NCBI GenBank assembly: GCA_963082875.1
Contig: OY720097.1
Span: 19,476,501 to 19,540,500 of the forward strand
Direction of reading: 5' to 3'
Source: Corella eumyota
Taxonomy: Eukaryota > Chordata > Ascidiacea > Phlebobranchia > Corellidae
Length of the DNA: 64,000 nt
The translations under genes were made by a program, and so were the position numbers. Positions 11,616-25,010 of the stretch are shown here, piece by piece. How positions within the stretch are numbered: position 1 is the first letter of the stretch; each line of letters begins with the position of its first letter. The notes under the pieces were generated by a model that was not told where the DNA came from, ran no database searches, and was given only the letters and a program-made list of their open reading frames with translations.

Positions 11616-14600
11616 ATGGATTTAATAAAAGAAAATTACTTTGATGAAGAACCTGAAGTTCCGCATAAGAAATTAAAAGTGTCAAATGACAACGAAAAAA
11701 CTACAAAAAATAATGGTAAAACACGTAAAAAAAACTTTTTTGATTTTTAATTTATAGGTTTATTTTTTTTGCATTTATTAAGGTATTTATTTTTAATTTT
11801 ATTTTTAAATAAATTAAAAAAATAATTTTAAAATTGCCAAAATTAAAATTTCTTTTTTTTAAAGATTTAAAGGAAGAAAACAATGAAAAAATTCCAGAAA
11901 ATTCCGTCAATCAAAATGAAAATAACTGGTGCTTAATTATTTAAATTATCAAATTAATTACTTAATTTTGTACTATTATACCAAGATTATGTGGCAATTT
12001 GAAATTAAAAAAAAAAATTTAATATTCAGTCATAGAAATCATACTTTTTTATATTTATTTATCCTCAATGTGGGAAGATCGACTTCATGACTTAAATATT
12101 AAATACATCAGTTACCCCAACCCAGTCTAGAATTTCCTTTGTCAATTCTAGATATTGTTGATTATAATTAACTATAGGTAATTAAGTGTTGGCACAGCAG
12201 AAGTTTATTCTGTTTATAGTGGTATAGCATAGAAGCAGTGGGAATTGAACCGGGGACCTCATGTAGTGAAGTCAAATGTTCTGACCACTACACCACACTG
12301 CTGGTTTAATTTTTACCTAATGTATAAAATATATTTAACATTTAAGGCTAACTTTATGCTGTGACAAATTTAGATCTTAAAAAAAGAAAAGTCAATCATA
12401 GATGATTTTATTTCAACCACAATGACCAATACCACAATAAAACTTAATATTTTTTCTTTTAGTGAATCTTACTCAAGAAATTCGGCTACCTGTAATATAG
12501 ATGACCCCCCAATAAGTCCAACTTCAAGTGAAAACTCAAAAGCAAGTGAGAGTGATTGGCAACCTCCCTCAATAGGTGATAAATTTAATTATATCTGTAA
12601 AATTTATAAGATTTTCAAATGTTAATTTGTGATTGTTTGTGATAAATGGTCTACTAAAACACAATAGGTTTTATTTAAAATATTTTTAACTTGTATTATA
12701 TAAAATTTTTTATTAAAATTTAAATTATTGTGGTTCAGTATTAAATTTAACAATTTCTCAAATATTAAAGAATTTTTTTGGTAATATTGTTAAATAAGGT
12801 GTTTAACTTCTGCATTTAAAATCTTATAAGTAACTTTAGTTTTTTTTTATTTTAAGATGCAATGAAATGGGTTCAAGAAAAAATGTTATCGGGTATTGAC
12901 CCAAGGGAAATTTTGAAAGTACTAACCCCTGATATTGAACCCATGTTGTCCCAGAATATTGATACATTTGCACTATGGAAATTGGTAAGTAGTATTTATC
13001 AAAAAAAAATTATTTTTTTATCACTTTTAAATAATTTTTCTATTTTTTCTATTAAATTTAAGTTTTATTGTCAAGCAAGTATTATACTTATTGTACCAAA
13101 AAAAAAATTTTTTTTACTTCAATGTTGGTATTACCGTATTTTTCAATTTTTTTTTAGTTGGTTAAAATTCTCAGTGAGCCAAAAAGGAGAGAAAAATTAC
13201 CTGATGTTAATACCTTTGAAGACACTGTTAATTTAATCAAAAATTCTAAGAAAATATTGGTCCTAACTGGTGCGGGGGTAAATAAATTAATTCTATAAAT
13301 ATATATATTTAAAAATGGATATTTGAAATTTTTGTTACACTAGAAAGTTAAAAATTTTGAAACAATTATTGTAAAAATTTATTAACCTCTTTTAATTATA
13401 TATAGATAGAACATCAATTAAGTTAATTATGTATAAACATTTGCCATTTTAAATTCTTTTTACTGCTAAAAATAGGAAAATAAATAAAATATATACGCAA
13501 TAAATAAAAATAATATACTTTTCAGGTTTCAGTATCTTGTGGAATTCCAGATTTTCGATCAAGAGATGGAGTTTATGCGAGACTTGCTGTCGACTTTCCA
13601 GATTTACCTAATCCTGAGGTATTAACTGACATTACTATACATTGTGTGGTATAATACATAAAAATATAATGTAAAAAAGTAACATTTTATTTTAAAGTGT
13701 TATGTTACAGAGTTTTGCAATTTTGTAAGTGATGTATATACCACGTTAGTATGGTTGACAATGAATCACAAAACGACTTTAGAATCTTTAAAAAATGTCT
13801 GTAGTACTTACAATTCAATTTTTAAAAATACTGGAAAATGATTAACATAAAAATTCAGTTACTAAATTTTTTTGTGTGACGTAGAAAGTACTAAGTAGCG
13901 TAGTTAATGTATAGAAGCTAGTACTTTCTACGTCATCACAAACAGGGCTTTCCCTTTCTTTTTTTTAAATTTATTTTACTTTTTCTAAATTGTATAACCT
14001 AAAAAGTAGGTAAAATTATTTAAAGTTAAAACCATTTTTGTGTTCAGTGACACCAACTTTATTAATTATTGAGTATAAAAATATTGCTAATATATGACTT
14101 AAAAATATTAAATTTATTGTTGCATTGTGACTTATTGAAAAATATTAACTTCCAATTCAAGCTTTCTATATTTTCAGCCTAGTGGTTAGTTTCTAGATGA
14201 ACTATCAAGATTTTAATATTATTTCTAAACCAAAATTTTATGTTTTTTGTCATGTTTTTATTATTAATTTTAAGTTTATTCTTTAGGCAATGTTTGATAT
14301 TGGTTACTTTAAACACGATCCGAGACCTTTCTTTAAATTTGCGAAAGAAATTTATCCCGGACAATTTAAACCAAGTTTAATACACAGGTATTACTTTACA
14401 ACATTTTAATTATTATCAAGTTTTTTTAGAAAGAGTTTTTTGTCAGATTTGCCTTAATTTTAAGCCAAAAATATTGTAGTCGTTTGTTAAATTTAACAAA
14501 TAGGTTGATTTAGACAAATAATTACTTGCATAATTTTTTAAATTAAAACTGATACTAAGATAATTTAAAATTAAAAATTTTTTAAAAGTTTTTTATTAAT

Positions 14601-17600
14601 GTACCAAATTTTTTTTTAATTTTTAGGTTTATCAGTCATTTAGAGAAAAGTGGTCGCTTACTAAGAAATTACACTCAGAATATTGATACCTTAGAGCAAG
14701 TAGCTGGAATTAACAAAGTTATTCAATGTCATGGTACATGTTATTATTTTTTTTTCATTAAATTTCTGTTTAAAATTAATTTGTCATTTGAAGGTTACAT
14801 TAAAACACTAAGTTTGTATAATTTTTTTTGTATATATCTTTATCCTCAATGTGGAAAGGTTGAATGCACAACATAGAGTAACATTAGTTACTCCAACCCA
14901 GTCTCGAGTTGCCTTTAGCAGTTTTGGATATTATATAGATTATAATTGCCAGGTAATTATGTTGCTGATTAAGTGCTGGCTCAGCAGCAGGTTATACTGT
15001 TTATAGCGCCTTACTCAAGGGCCCTACAGCATGAGAGCTGTAGGGATTGAACCCACGGCCTCATGTGTGGTAAAGCAAGTGTTCTTACCACTACACCATG
15101 CTTTCTTACATAAGGGGAAAATTAATGAAAAAAAAGTTTAGTGATATTATTGTCTTAAATTTGCTTTAAATTTAGGATCTTTTGCGACAGCAAGTTGCCA
15201 GAAATGTCATCACAAAGTCGATTGTGAGGCAATAAGACAAGACATCTTTAATCAAGTAAATTTCATACCACATCAAAAATAAATTAAATATAAAATATTA
15301 CAGATAAATATCATATTATATAAATTTTGCCTGAAAAAGCAAAAATATTTACATTTCTTACATTTTTAGATAGTACCTCACTGTACACAATGCTCTGATG
15401 AAGATCCAGGAATACTAAAACCCGATATCGTGTTTTTTGGAGAAAATTTACCCGATCATTTTCACCAACAAATAAGTGAGGACAAAGACGAAGTTGATCT
15501 TCTGATCGTGATCGGATCGACTTTGAAAGTTCGACCAGTGGCTCTTATACCAAGTGATTTTTATTTATTTTGTATTTAAAATTTTTTAATTTTCAACAAC
15601 AAATTTAGAAATTGCATTAACCTAAACGTTATTTTTTTTATCAAATTTTAATTCTATTTTTGTCATAAAATATAAGTAAGTTTTTGCATTTCTATTGTTT
15701 TAAATTGAAAAAAAAATATCTTTAAAGAAAGTGGATTTATATTTTTATAAGTTTTATTATTTGAAAATGTAAAATTAAATTTTTTTATAATGGTTATTAA
15801 AAAATCATACTTTTAATTAGAGATTTACAATCAAATTTTACAGATTGATAAACATTTAAATATTTAAACATATAAAAGTTTATTTTTGTAAGGTAGAGAA
15901 ATTGTTATCTTATATATATTTTTTGTTTTTAACTTTTTACATTAATTTAAGATTCTGTACCGAGCACTGTTCCTCAAATCTTAATAAATCGTGAATCTTT
16001 ACAACACCTAACATTTGATGTTGAACTACTCGGTGATGGAGATATTATTATTGGAACGTTGTGTGAGGCACTTGGAGATCAATTTCTTGATCTATGTGAA
16101 AAACATGAAAGGTTTGTTGTTTATCTAAATCACTCTGATAATAATAATTTGTGTTGTTTTTATGTAAAACTATCTTATATCTAAGTAAGATTGGCGGTTT
16201 TAGCATTACTTATCCTTATCATGCTATTTACGATATTTTACTAATTAATTTAACGCTAAAAAGCCCTAATTTGTATTTTTTTTGACTTAGTAGTTTAGTT
16301 AAAAATGTATTTTAAGTATAATTTTAATACATCCTTCACTTTTAATATTTTTAGTTTAAAAGAAATTACTGAACTACCTCAACATGAATCAAGTTTAAAT
16401 TTAAACAACAATGCTCAAAACTCAAATACAAATTGCTTGCAAACTAAAACAGACAACGCCATGGACACCACTACTGCAACTGAAGAAAACCCAACTACTT
16501 GTAATGATAAAACATTAACCGACAATGATACCTCTTTAGTTTTAAATTTAGACGCTAACCAACATGTGCCTGAAATTTTTAAAAAATCAGGTCCTATTGA
16601 AAGATTACAGCATAATAGAAACCAAAATCAGAATGAAGTTGAAACAACTAATTCTCAGTTAAATATAGAGAGCAAAATACCAACCAAAGTTAAACTAACT
16701 GATATTATTCAAAATGAATGCAGTGTGAAAAATGATCAAACTTGTTTAGTTCAAAAAGATTTATCTGCAACACAAAATATATCTCAAACACCAAATTGTG
16801 AAAATAGCAAAAACTTTGTAGAAAATTCTAATTTAAATTCTGGTGAAGATAAAATATTAACAAAAAATAATACTGACTCACCCAAAGCTTATAAAGAAGA
16901 AACTTCGTTAAAAAATCAAACCTTAGCAGAAAACAATGGCACTTTGAATGTAGTACATGACAACACAAAACTTGTAGAAAATCAACCCCTCATAGAAGAC
17001 AAAATTATTTTGAATGAAGACTCTAAAGATGTAGATCAAGAGGAGACAAATGAAGACCTTGAGATGATGAGAGGGATGTGGAAGAGCAAATGGAAACAAT
17101 CAATCAGTTCAAGAATTCCACGTAAGTTCAGAATTTTGTTGTGTTGTTGTTTTTTAAAGATGGTTTAGATATGCCAATATTTCTTTAAATTTAGTTTAAA
17201 AAGAAAATTAATTTATTTTAAACAACATTTTAAAATAATTTTATTAGTATAACAATTGTACCACTTTTTTGTTTATTAGCTGTTGTATAATTTTTGAACT
17301 TTGTTTAGCTGGTTGTTATTATTACAACAAAAAACATCGATATATTTTTCCTGGTGCTGAAATAATTCAAGAGGAATATTCATCTGATGAAGAATCATCC
17401 ATTGACAATGGTGAGCTCTTATTAAACTTTTTAATCTTAACATTATCATAAGTTGGATATTGTCATTTATTTTGCCATATGAAGTCTAACTTTAGACCAT
17501 AATCGTAAACTCAATTTATTTATTTTTGTTTTTAGTTGCACATAATTTATTTGATCCTGTTTTTTTTTTGCGAAATGGCTTTTATATTAAGCGGTAGTGA

Positions 17601-17820
17601 GGGATTTTAAGCATTTATTTATTTATTTGCTAATATTAAATATCCCTTTCCTTTGTGCTATTTGTCCCATTGCTGGTATTTAAAATGACGTATTTTGATA
17701 CTTTACTTCACAGATTCTAATTCTTCTACAACAACAAAACCTCAACAACCTGACAATCCTTGCTGTTCAACCTCAATACAGAACTTCTCACCTGTTTGTG
17801 ACAACTTAGCTAACTCATAA
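11616..17820 (+). CDS. SIRT1: Sirtuin 1 NAD+-dependent deacetylase
   Basis: Fourteen exons: 11616-11715, 11865-11928, 12463-12575, 12857-12984, 13158-13277, 13526-13618, 14287-14387, 14627-14733, 15176-15255, 15370-15553, 15952-16111, 16355-17121, 17309-17410, 17714-17820; 741 residues (human 747). The catalytic core is complete: [18 protein letters not shown] (about 173-190), [12 protein letters not shown], catalytic His275 in [11 protein letters not shown], zinc cysteines at 283, 286, 307 and 310, VFFGENLP and [13 protein letters not shown]. The N-terminal activating helices ([16 protein letters not shown]) and the C-terminal ESA-like segment ([12 protein letters not shown]) are also present. 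Exon 12 encodes a long low-complexity Asn/Thr/Glu-rich region that replaces the divergent vertebrate C-terminal region. The exon 2 donor (TG|GTGCTT) and exon 10 donor (A|GTGATT) are weak and least certain. Two SINEs lie in introns 2 and 8. Confidence 0.94.
12055..12304 (-). mobile_element. tRNA-derived SINE, family 1
   Basis: Reverse orientation: it begins with the tail complement TTTATCCTCAATGTGGGAAG and ends at the head complement CACTACACCACACTGCTGG. It lies in SIRT1 intron 2. Confidence 0.88.
13873..13940. repeat. Imperfect hairpin with 20-bp arms in SIRT1 intron 6
   Basis: The left arm TGTGTGACGTAGAAAGTACT (13873-13892) pairs with the right arm at 13920-13940, with a single-base bulge and a 27-bp loop. 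It could be the relic of a small inverted-repeat element or a structured RNA segment; no target duplication is evident. Confidence 0.7.
14833..15103 (-). mobile_element. tRNA-derived SINE, family 1
   Basis: Reverse orientation, from TTTATCCTCAATGTGGAAAG to TACCACTACACCATGC. The body contains the complement of the AACCCAGTCTCGAGTTGCC segment seen in other copies. It lies in SIRT1 intron 8. Confidence 0.88.
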
Positions 17821-19007
17821 ACTTTTGTGCTTTTTTGCAGTCATTTTACGATGTCGAATAGCTCCACCTGGCAATAGAGTTATGTTTATTACGAAAAAAA
17901 TAAAAAGATTTTTTGAATTTTTTTTTATATTTAAAATTGTTTCTTTATTAAAAATACAAACTAATAATATTGTTGTCTATGATATGGTAAAAATGTTTCG
18001 AATATGAACTTGCTATTGTTGGGCTTTAAGTTTTTTTTATACTTTTTTGAACTTTACTTGAATGCCAAAAACGACAATTTACAAAAATGTGTTTTAACAT
18101 TTTATTTTACATAAAATATGCATTTTTATTTTACATAAAAACATTTTTATTCTACATAAAAAAACTTTTCGAATTTTGTTAGAAAATTATTTTTTTCTCA
18201 GATTGAGAATCAATTTAACTATACTAATAATTTGTACTAAACTAACTACCAATTAATAAAGGCAATTTTATGTTATTTTTATATATGTTTAATAAGCAAT
18301 TATAACATCCATATCATAAGTTTTTTATTATAGTTCTATCTGTACTTGTAGGTCAATTCTCAGTATTAATTGAATTACAATCATAACTATATTACATGCT
18401 GCATTTAGTTAGTTTAATGATGCCACTATATAAAGAGTAATTTAACATAGTCAATTTATTTTTGTATATCAATTATCAAAGTTTTTTTATGTTTGTAAAT
18501 ATAAATAAAAATTGAAAATCGATAATTTTTTTCATAAGTTTTGTATTTAATGTCTTTAATTTACAATTTTTATTATATTCTGCTATTAATAAACTATTTT
18601 TGTTTATTATTATTAGTAATTGGTTTTTGTTTTAATATAAATTTTTTGCAGAATTGGACAAAATTTTAGAAAACTGAATTAACTTTTTAAAACTACACAT
18701 ATTTTAAGAGGGATAAAAATCTGCCAACAAGTAAAAAACAAGAAGAAAGAAAGTGTGATTGGGAAAAATCATTTGTACCAAAATCAGACTAAGGGGTTCA
18801 AATTAAAAATGCGTTTTAAGAGACATACGAAACTTGATGGGTAATGTTACTTTAATATTTTGAGAAGTTTTTTTTAAAATATGGTGTGAAAAAATCTACA
18901 GTCAAATTTCATTTTACAAGGCACGATCATTTTTACATAAACACCAATTTTGATTCAGCGCTAAATTTAATTATTAAATATTTTTTAATATTGTTTTTTA
19001 GATAGTT
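17821..19007. other. Convergent 3' flanks of SIRT1 and SLC22 gene
   Basis: 1.2 kb of AT-rich sequence with no credible ORF. It holds a possible SIRT1 polyadenylation signal at 18504-18509 and a small tandem repeat of TTTTACATAAAA-like units at 18098-18169. Confidence 0.6.
18098..18169. repeat. Three tandem TTTTACATAAAA-like units
   Basis: Three imperfect copies of a roughly 22-25-bp unit with core TTTTACATAAAA lie in the 3' flank of SIRT1. No function is evident. Confidence 0.65.
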
Positions 19008-22000
19008 TTACATTTGTGTTAAATTTCCATCTTCAGTTTTATTATAAGCTTCATTCTGATGGCAACTGGAACTTTCACTTCTAAAATCATGAAAAAAACA
19101 TTAGGTTAAAAATATGTTTGAATATCTGCTATAATGTAACGCAAGGCCAGGTAAAAATGTCAAAAAAATTACAAAAATGTGTCAAAAAAATAGATTTGCA
19201 TTTTCTGGGTTGTATCACCGGTGAATGAACTTTTATTTTTTGGGGTTTTATAATAATTTTTTTATGAAATATCCACTTACCCATCTAAATCTTCTTTTCC
19301 AGCATAAAAGTTTTCAGCTTCATCCAATGATGTGAGCATATTTCTTCCATTTGTTTCAGGAAAAGCAAAAGTCGCCAATCCAGCTACAATTGCCAGCACA
19401 CCAAACAGTGTCTGTGACATAAAAAATAAATTTTTAAAAAAGGGGGAAAATTAAATAGTATTGTTGGATTTATATTAGCCTATGCTTATCTAAGTTATAG
19501 AATATACCAGTCATTACCATTAAATAAATTTTATAGGCTTTATTAGTTAAGAAAATTAAAGTTTTGTGCATTTACACTAGTAAGCCATGGGATAATGTAT
19601 TGAAGTTGTAAAGTAAATGGAGTAATAATACTTCCACATCTGGCTGCCATTGATCCAAGTCCTACTGCTGTACTTCTACAATATTAAGGTGCACTTTTTT
19701 ATTTTCTATATACTTAGGTTAATAATTACTTGTATCTAACAAGATAATTAAAATGTTTAATTTTTATAAGTATTGTGCTTATTTTTTTACATAATGTCCC
19801 TCACAATATACTTTGTATAAAATTTTTTTTTTTATTGTTCTAATTTTTGTAAAACTAACATTTAAACTTTAAAATATTAACAAAGTATTTTTATACCTTA
19901 CTACAGTTGGATATAATTCAGCAGTAAAGTTGTATATGATTGCAAAAGATCCTGAAACAGCCATTTTTCCCATCAAGGCAAATGCAGTTGAGGTATTTTG
20001 AATGCCTTCACCAAAATACATTTTAATAAATCGATACGTTACAACATAGGGTAATAATAATATATCTTTTAGTAAAAATGGTTGATAAAAATAGATTATT
20101 AACTGATGGAAATATTAACCTTAACCTATTGTACTTTAAATTTAAGACTTTGTTTAGCATCAGAACACATGCTACACTACATGAGGTCGTAGGTTAGATT
20201 CCCACTGCTCTCATGCTGTAGCATTCTTGAGTAGACAATACAAATCATATCAACTTCTGCTGAGCTAGCACTTAATCAGTAGCATAATTATTAAGCAATT
20301 GATAATCAATAATATCCCAAACTGCCAAAGGCAACTCCAAACTGGGTTAAGGTAACTGATGTTACTCGTCGTGAAGTCGACCTTCTAACATCGAGGATAA
20401 AGATATAATGCCACAGCACATTCTCCATTGTATAAATACATTAATTTAAATCACTTACTTGAGCTTGTGTCTGCATATTGTGCGGCTACTATACTGACCA
20501 AGCAACAGACACCACCGAATAATAAACAACCAGAAAGTAGCGGTTTTCTTCCAAGTCTATCCATGGTTAAGATAATAAAAAAGTAAGCACCAAATTCAAC
20601 CAAACCATTCAACATATTATTAAGATATGGATCCCCTTGAAATAGGTATAACAAAAGTTTTAAATATAGTACATTTTTTTGATCATATTTGTTATTTTTC
20701 TGATGTAATTTTGTAGTACATTAAATACGTTCAATATTATTTAATTTTTTTTATAGATTTACCTGCTAGTTCACCCACGTTTAGAGAAAGACCATAATAG
20801 ACAAGAGAGTTCACAAACCAGTTAAACATCATGTTAATTGTGATCAAACACATTTTTTTTCTCTTGAATAACTCAAATGGTGAGTAGTTTTGTATTTTTG
20901 CACTATCCTTTAAATATATAATAAAACTTATTTTTGGAAAGTTATTTTAAAAATTCAGGCAAGAATAATTTTTTGTTTATTTTATAATAAGGTATGTCGT
21001 TGTGTAGGCTATTTAGAATAAATTAACTGTAACCATAAAAGTTTTTACAAAAATATGCTTAAAATTCAATATTTCCAAAACTAAAATCTTTAATTTTATT
21101 ACCTCATTTTTTTCTGCTTGTTCTTCTGCCCTTTCCCAAACATCTTTTGATAAAGAATTTCCATTTCTTGTTGCAAGTTGTTCACTTATTTTCTTACCTT
21201 TCTCCACTTTTCCTTTTGAGAATAACCACCTTAAATCCAAAGACTTTTTTGTTTATCATTTATTTAATATTATAGGAAATTTTATTTAGTTTAATATGGT
21301 AATATTTAAAAAATTCTTTAATATATAATAATTAAAAAAAAAATTCAAAGTTGATTGTACTAAATGAAAACTAAATTTAACTAATTCATAGAATAATTTT
21401 AACAGATATTCATAAAAAAAATTTAAAAAAATATTTTACTTAAAAAAAAATTAAAAAAATATTTAAATCTAAATCTTCTACATATTCAAATAAATAATTA
21501 CATTGGGGACTCGGGTAAAAAGAAATAAAACAAAATAAAGGGCAATGGAACAAATGAGATAGCAAATTGTAATGTTCTCCAATCCCTCCAAGCATAAGCA
21601 AATCCAGATAAAGTCATGTACCCAATAGCAAATACAGCCTGGACATTGATACCAATAAATGTTCGCCATTTCTCACCAGTTATTTCCATTACTAAAATAT
21701 AATGTTTTATAGTCTCAAATTATTGAGAATTTTAAATTCTTTAAATCAAAGGTATTTATATTTAATTAGAAGATATTTAACTATATCCAACTTTTTTTAA
21801 ATTGGAAGACCTTTTTTTAAGTTTCAAAGATTATAAAAAAAAATGTATAAACTATATAAAAAATAAATTAATATTGTTAAATTAAACCTAAAACTATACT
21901 ACTTACAATATACAAAACAGGCTATATATCCAGCTTGTAAAAATAATGCAAGCCCAAATCTAAGTGCAGTAAAGGTTGCAAGGTTAGGTGAGAAAGCACA

Positions 22001-23955
22001 ACCAATTCCTATTGCCATCATTCCAACCTGTCCAACTAACATGGTAGGACATCTTCCAAAGCTTTAAAAATGTTTACTTTTAGGATAATAAAAAAATTTA
22101 ATTTGTTTTACTAATTATTTTTTGGGGAAATCATGCTACATAAATATAAGAGAATTTTATTTATTTTTTGATAATCTAATTTATTAAAAATATCTCTAGA
22201 TATTTAAAAAAAGATATATATTGATTAATACATTTCTTAAATTAAAATTTTGTTTTACAAAATATATCAAAGTCATATAGGCCTATTGAAAAAATGTTTT
22301 TAGAAATAAAAAGTAAATAAATAGAAATTAGTATATTACATATCAGCAACATTTCCCCCCACAATTGAACTGATTAAAATTCCAGCAAAGAAAATGGCCT
22401 GGACTATTGTTCCTAGTAGCTGGTCATCACAAACCAAATTCCACTAAAATAAAAAGTTTTGAGACATATATTTTGAATAACTCTAAAAGTTTTTTAAATT
22501 AATATATTGTTGATAACTTTTGTTATTTTAAATTAACTTCTATATTCTTAATTTAATATTTTGATTTTATTAATTTAAAAAATGTTATCACATTAAAAAA
22601 AAACTTATTATGTTGAACTATGGCTTTAGTTTAAATGTGTTTGAGCTACTTAAATTTTGTTTATTGAATTTAAAAATTTCCTTTTTTAAATTACCTCAGT
22701 CGTTATCGTACTGATATAAATGCTCTGATCGTAATAATACCCTTTGTCACAATTAATAATTGTGACGTCAGGCGCAACTGGCGGATAGGGACTGATGCAG
22801 TTTAATTCCATAGAGGTACAAGCAGTTAGATTGTAGTCATATCGCTTGCATTGGTCGGGTTCCTAAATATAAAAGGTTATGTTTAAAATTTTGACTTGGT
22901 ATTAGTTTAGTTGACGATATAGAAGATTGGTTGTTAGAATGTAGATGGTGTATTTTCATGCTTGTGCGTTTCTTTGCTGATTATTTAGTCTTAATGTAAG
23001 CCAAGTTTGTAGCTTATTTAAAAAAGCTTTATAAAGCTTTTGGCTAAGAAACGTATTTAAAAGTAAAAAAGTTGCGTTTTTTTAATTTAATTACTAAAAC
23101 ACTTATTCTTAAATAAAGATCAGTCCAAAAATGATGTTAAAAATAGTCTACAAAAAGTTTAAAAGGGACTACTAAAGTTAAAACCATAAAAAAGAAGGCA
23201 GTTTTTATTATAAAAACAAACTATTTTATTAAAAACTATGTATCATGTTAATACTATAAAAAGCTACGTATATACACATTTTAAAGAGGATTCTAAATGA
23301 TTATCATCAAAAAAAGAAAAACGTTTTTTGAGGCGTTTTTATTACGAATTACCCCAGTTCGGGGATCAATAGGCAAAGTGTAATTTCGTAATTCTTCTTC
23401 GGTCAGATTCGCAAATGTTGGACTACTGTCCAGTGGGGGGAGAGCGCAACTGTGCAAACAGAAATTGTTAAACGTAAAAAGTTAAACACAAAAACTTAGC
23501 CCAAAAATTATAAAATAATACAAAAAAGGTAAAATGTTTAAAATATGCCAAAATAGTAAAAAAATAAGTAAAGTGTATATTATTACCTAAACAAAATAGA
23601 TTTAGATAATTTTATAAACTATGCTATAAAAATGTCTTATCCAAGTAAATGCAAAAAAACAAATTTTAAATAAATTTTTAAAACAACAAAAAAATGGGTA
23701 AAAAATAGACTACTTACGATAATATAAAAAAATTAAAAATAAACTTTACCGAAAATCTGGAACGGCCGCCAAAAAAACAGAAGCCACTTGGTTAAATCCC
23801 GCTGGTATGGTAACCCAGTAGGCCATAGCAACCAACAGGATCTGGTACTTTCCCAAAGCCCCAATTTCTTTCATTACAACTCTATAATCTACGTTGTAAA
23901 CATTTTCCTTTTCTCCTGTGGACACTGTAGATATTTCGTCTTTAGACTGATCCAT
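19008..23955 (-). CDS. SLC22 family organic ion transporter
   Basis: Thirteen exons on the minus strand: 23750-23955, 23353-23449, 22695-22862, 22340-22443, 21907-22061, 21502-21691, 21103-21229, 20763-20907, 20459-20635, 19897-20065, 19576-19675, 19281-19411, 19008-19080; 613 residues. Family features are a first membrane segment near residue 40, a large cysteine-rich extracellular loop with NLT and NLVCDD motifs, a FGRCPTM loop after the second segment, LPESPMWLFSKGK before the central loop, MDRLGRKP, YTAELYPTVV-like FTAELYPTVVRSTAVG, and PETNG near the end. These are hallmarks of organic cation/carnitine transporters (OCT/OCTN) in the plasma membrane; subtype and substrate are not decidable here. 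The N-terminus is 20-odd residues longer than typical. The start has no competing upstream ATG in frame. Intron 9 carries a SINE. Confidence 0.9.
20158..20408 (+). mobile_element. tRNA-derived SINE, family 1, 5'-truncated
   Basis: The copy starts within the head (AGCATCAGAACACATGCTAC), keeps the GAGGTCGTAGGTT segment and the body, and ends GTCGACCTTCTAACATCGAG then GATAAAGATATA. It lies in SLC22 intron 9. Confidence 0.86.
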
Positions 23956-25010
23956 CCTTATACTTATGTTCGTATTTTTTACTTTAGACCAACACTAAAT
24001 TATCACATATATGTCACTGGTAAAATAATACATTTATTACCCTTACTTTAAGTATGTAGTTAATAAATACTTAGTTAGAATAAATAATGCTTGTTTACAT
24101 TTTTGTTTTTATTTTGGTCGTTAAATAGCAAAACAAATACAGTAAAACAAAGTGACAAAAATCATTATCATTGCAGCACTGCAAAATGTGTTTAAATATT
24201 AAACTTATATTTTAAAAAGCATAAATATACAATTCTTATTAACATTCGATTTTTACAACACAATTTAATTTCTGATTAAGCTTAAACTAGATAAACTAAA
24301 TTGCTATAATGATAAAAGTTTAATATTACAGGTTCTATTTCTATTAAATATCTTTTTTTAGGACAAGATTGTCATAAACCTTGCTTTTGTTCGTCAATTT
24401 TAACAAAAAAATATTTTTTATTAAAAATTTCGGCCTTCTCGAGCAAATAATAATATGTAACTAATTAAAAAATTCGTGGATGCAGTCGCCAGTAATATTT
24501 ATGTATAGGCTACTCTAGTTAAACAGTGCGCATTGATTGGGCGCTCGTCAAATATTTATTTTTGTTTAAAAAGTCGTTTGGAAATTTACTTGAAATCTTT
24601 GTTCACGTTGCAAGAACGTGATATTTCTAATGATTTTACAAAAGACTTGCATGTCTTCGTGGTAACTTGTAAAAAAACGTTAATTTATAATAGGCCCAAT
24701 GCCGATTTTATTAGACAAATGCTACTCCTATTCAGGGGATTTTAATATCTCTGCCTAATCTTAAGTCTGTATTAAATAAAGATAAATAACCTTGTGGTTT
24801 TATTATTTTCTTTACTAAAAAACATTTTACTTGGTCATTGTATTCTTCTATTAAAAAGAACTACACATATTTTGTGTAACTTTTTAAGTGACAACTTTAA
24901 TTTGATATTTTCCCTTTAAATAGAAAGTAAACTTGTCGTTGAACTTAACACAACCATGTTACAACCATACCCAATGGATTAAAAGTTCAAATTTTGTTTA
25001 TTCAATATGT
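23956..25010. other. Flank between SLC22 start and ParB-like gene end
   Basis: 1.05 kb, both neighbours on the minus strand, so the part near 23956 should hold the SLC22 promoter. The short open frame near 24533-24745 lacks splice logic or similarity and I regard it as chance. Nothing else was recognised. Confidence 0.55.

Noticed and set aside
23000-23060. Palindrome AAAAGCTTTATAAAGCTTTT in SLC22 intron 2
   Set aside because: Short and AT-rich; a chance palindrome is plausible and nothing else marks it.
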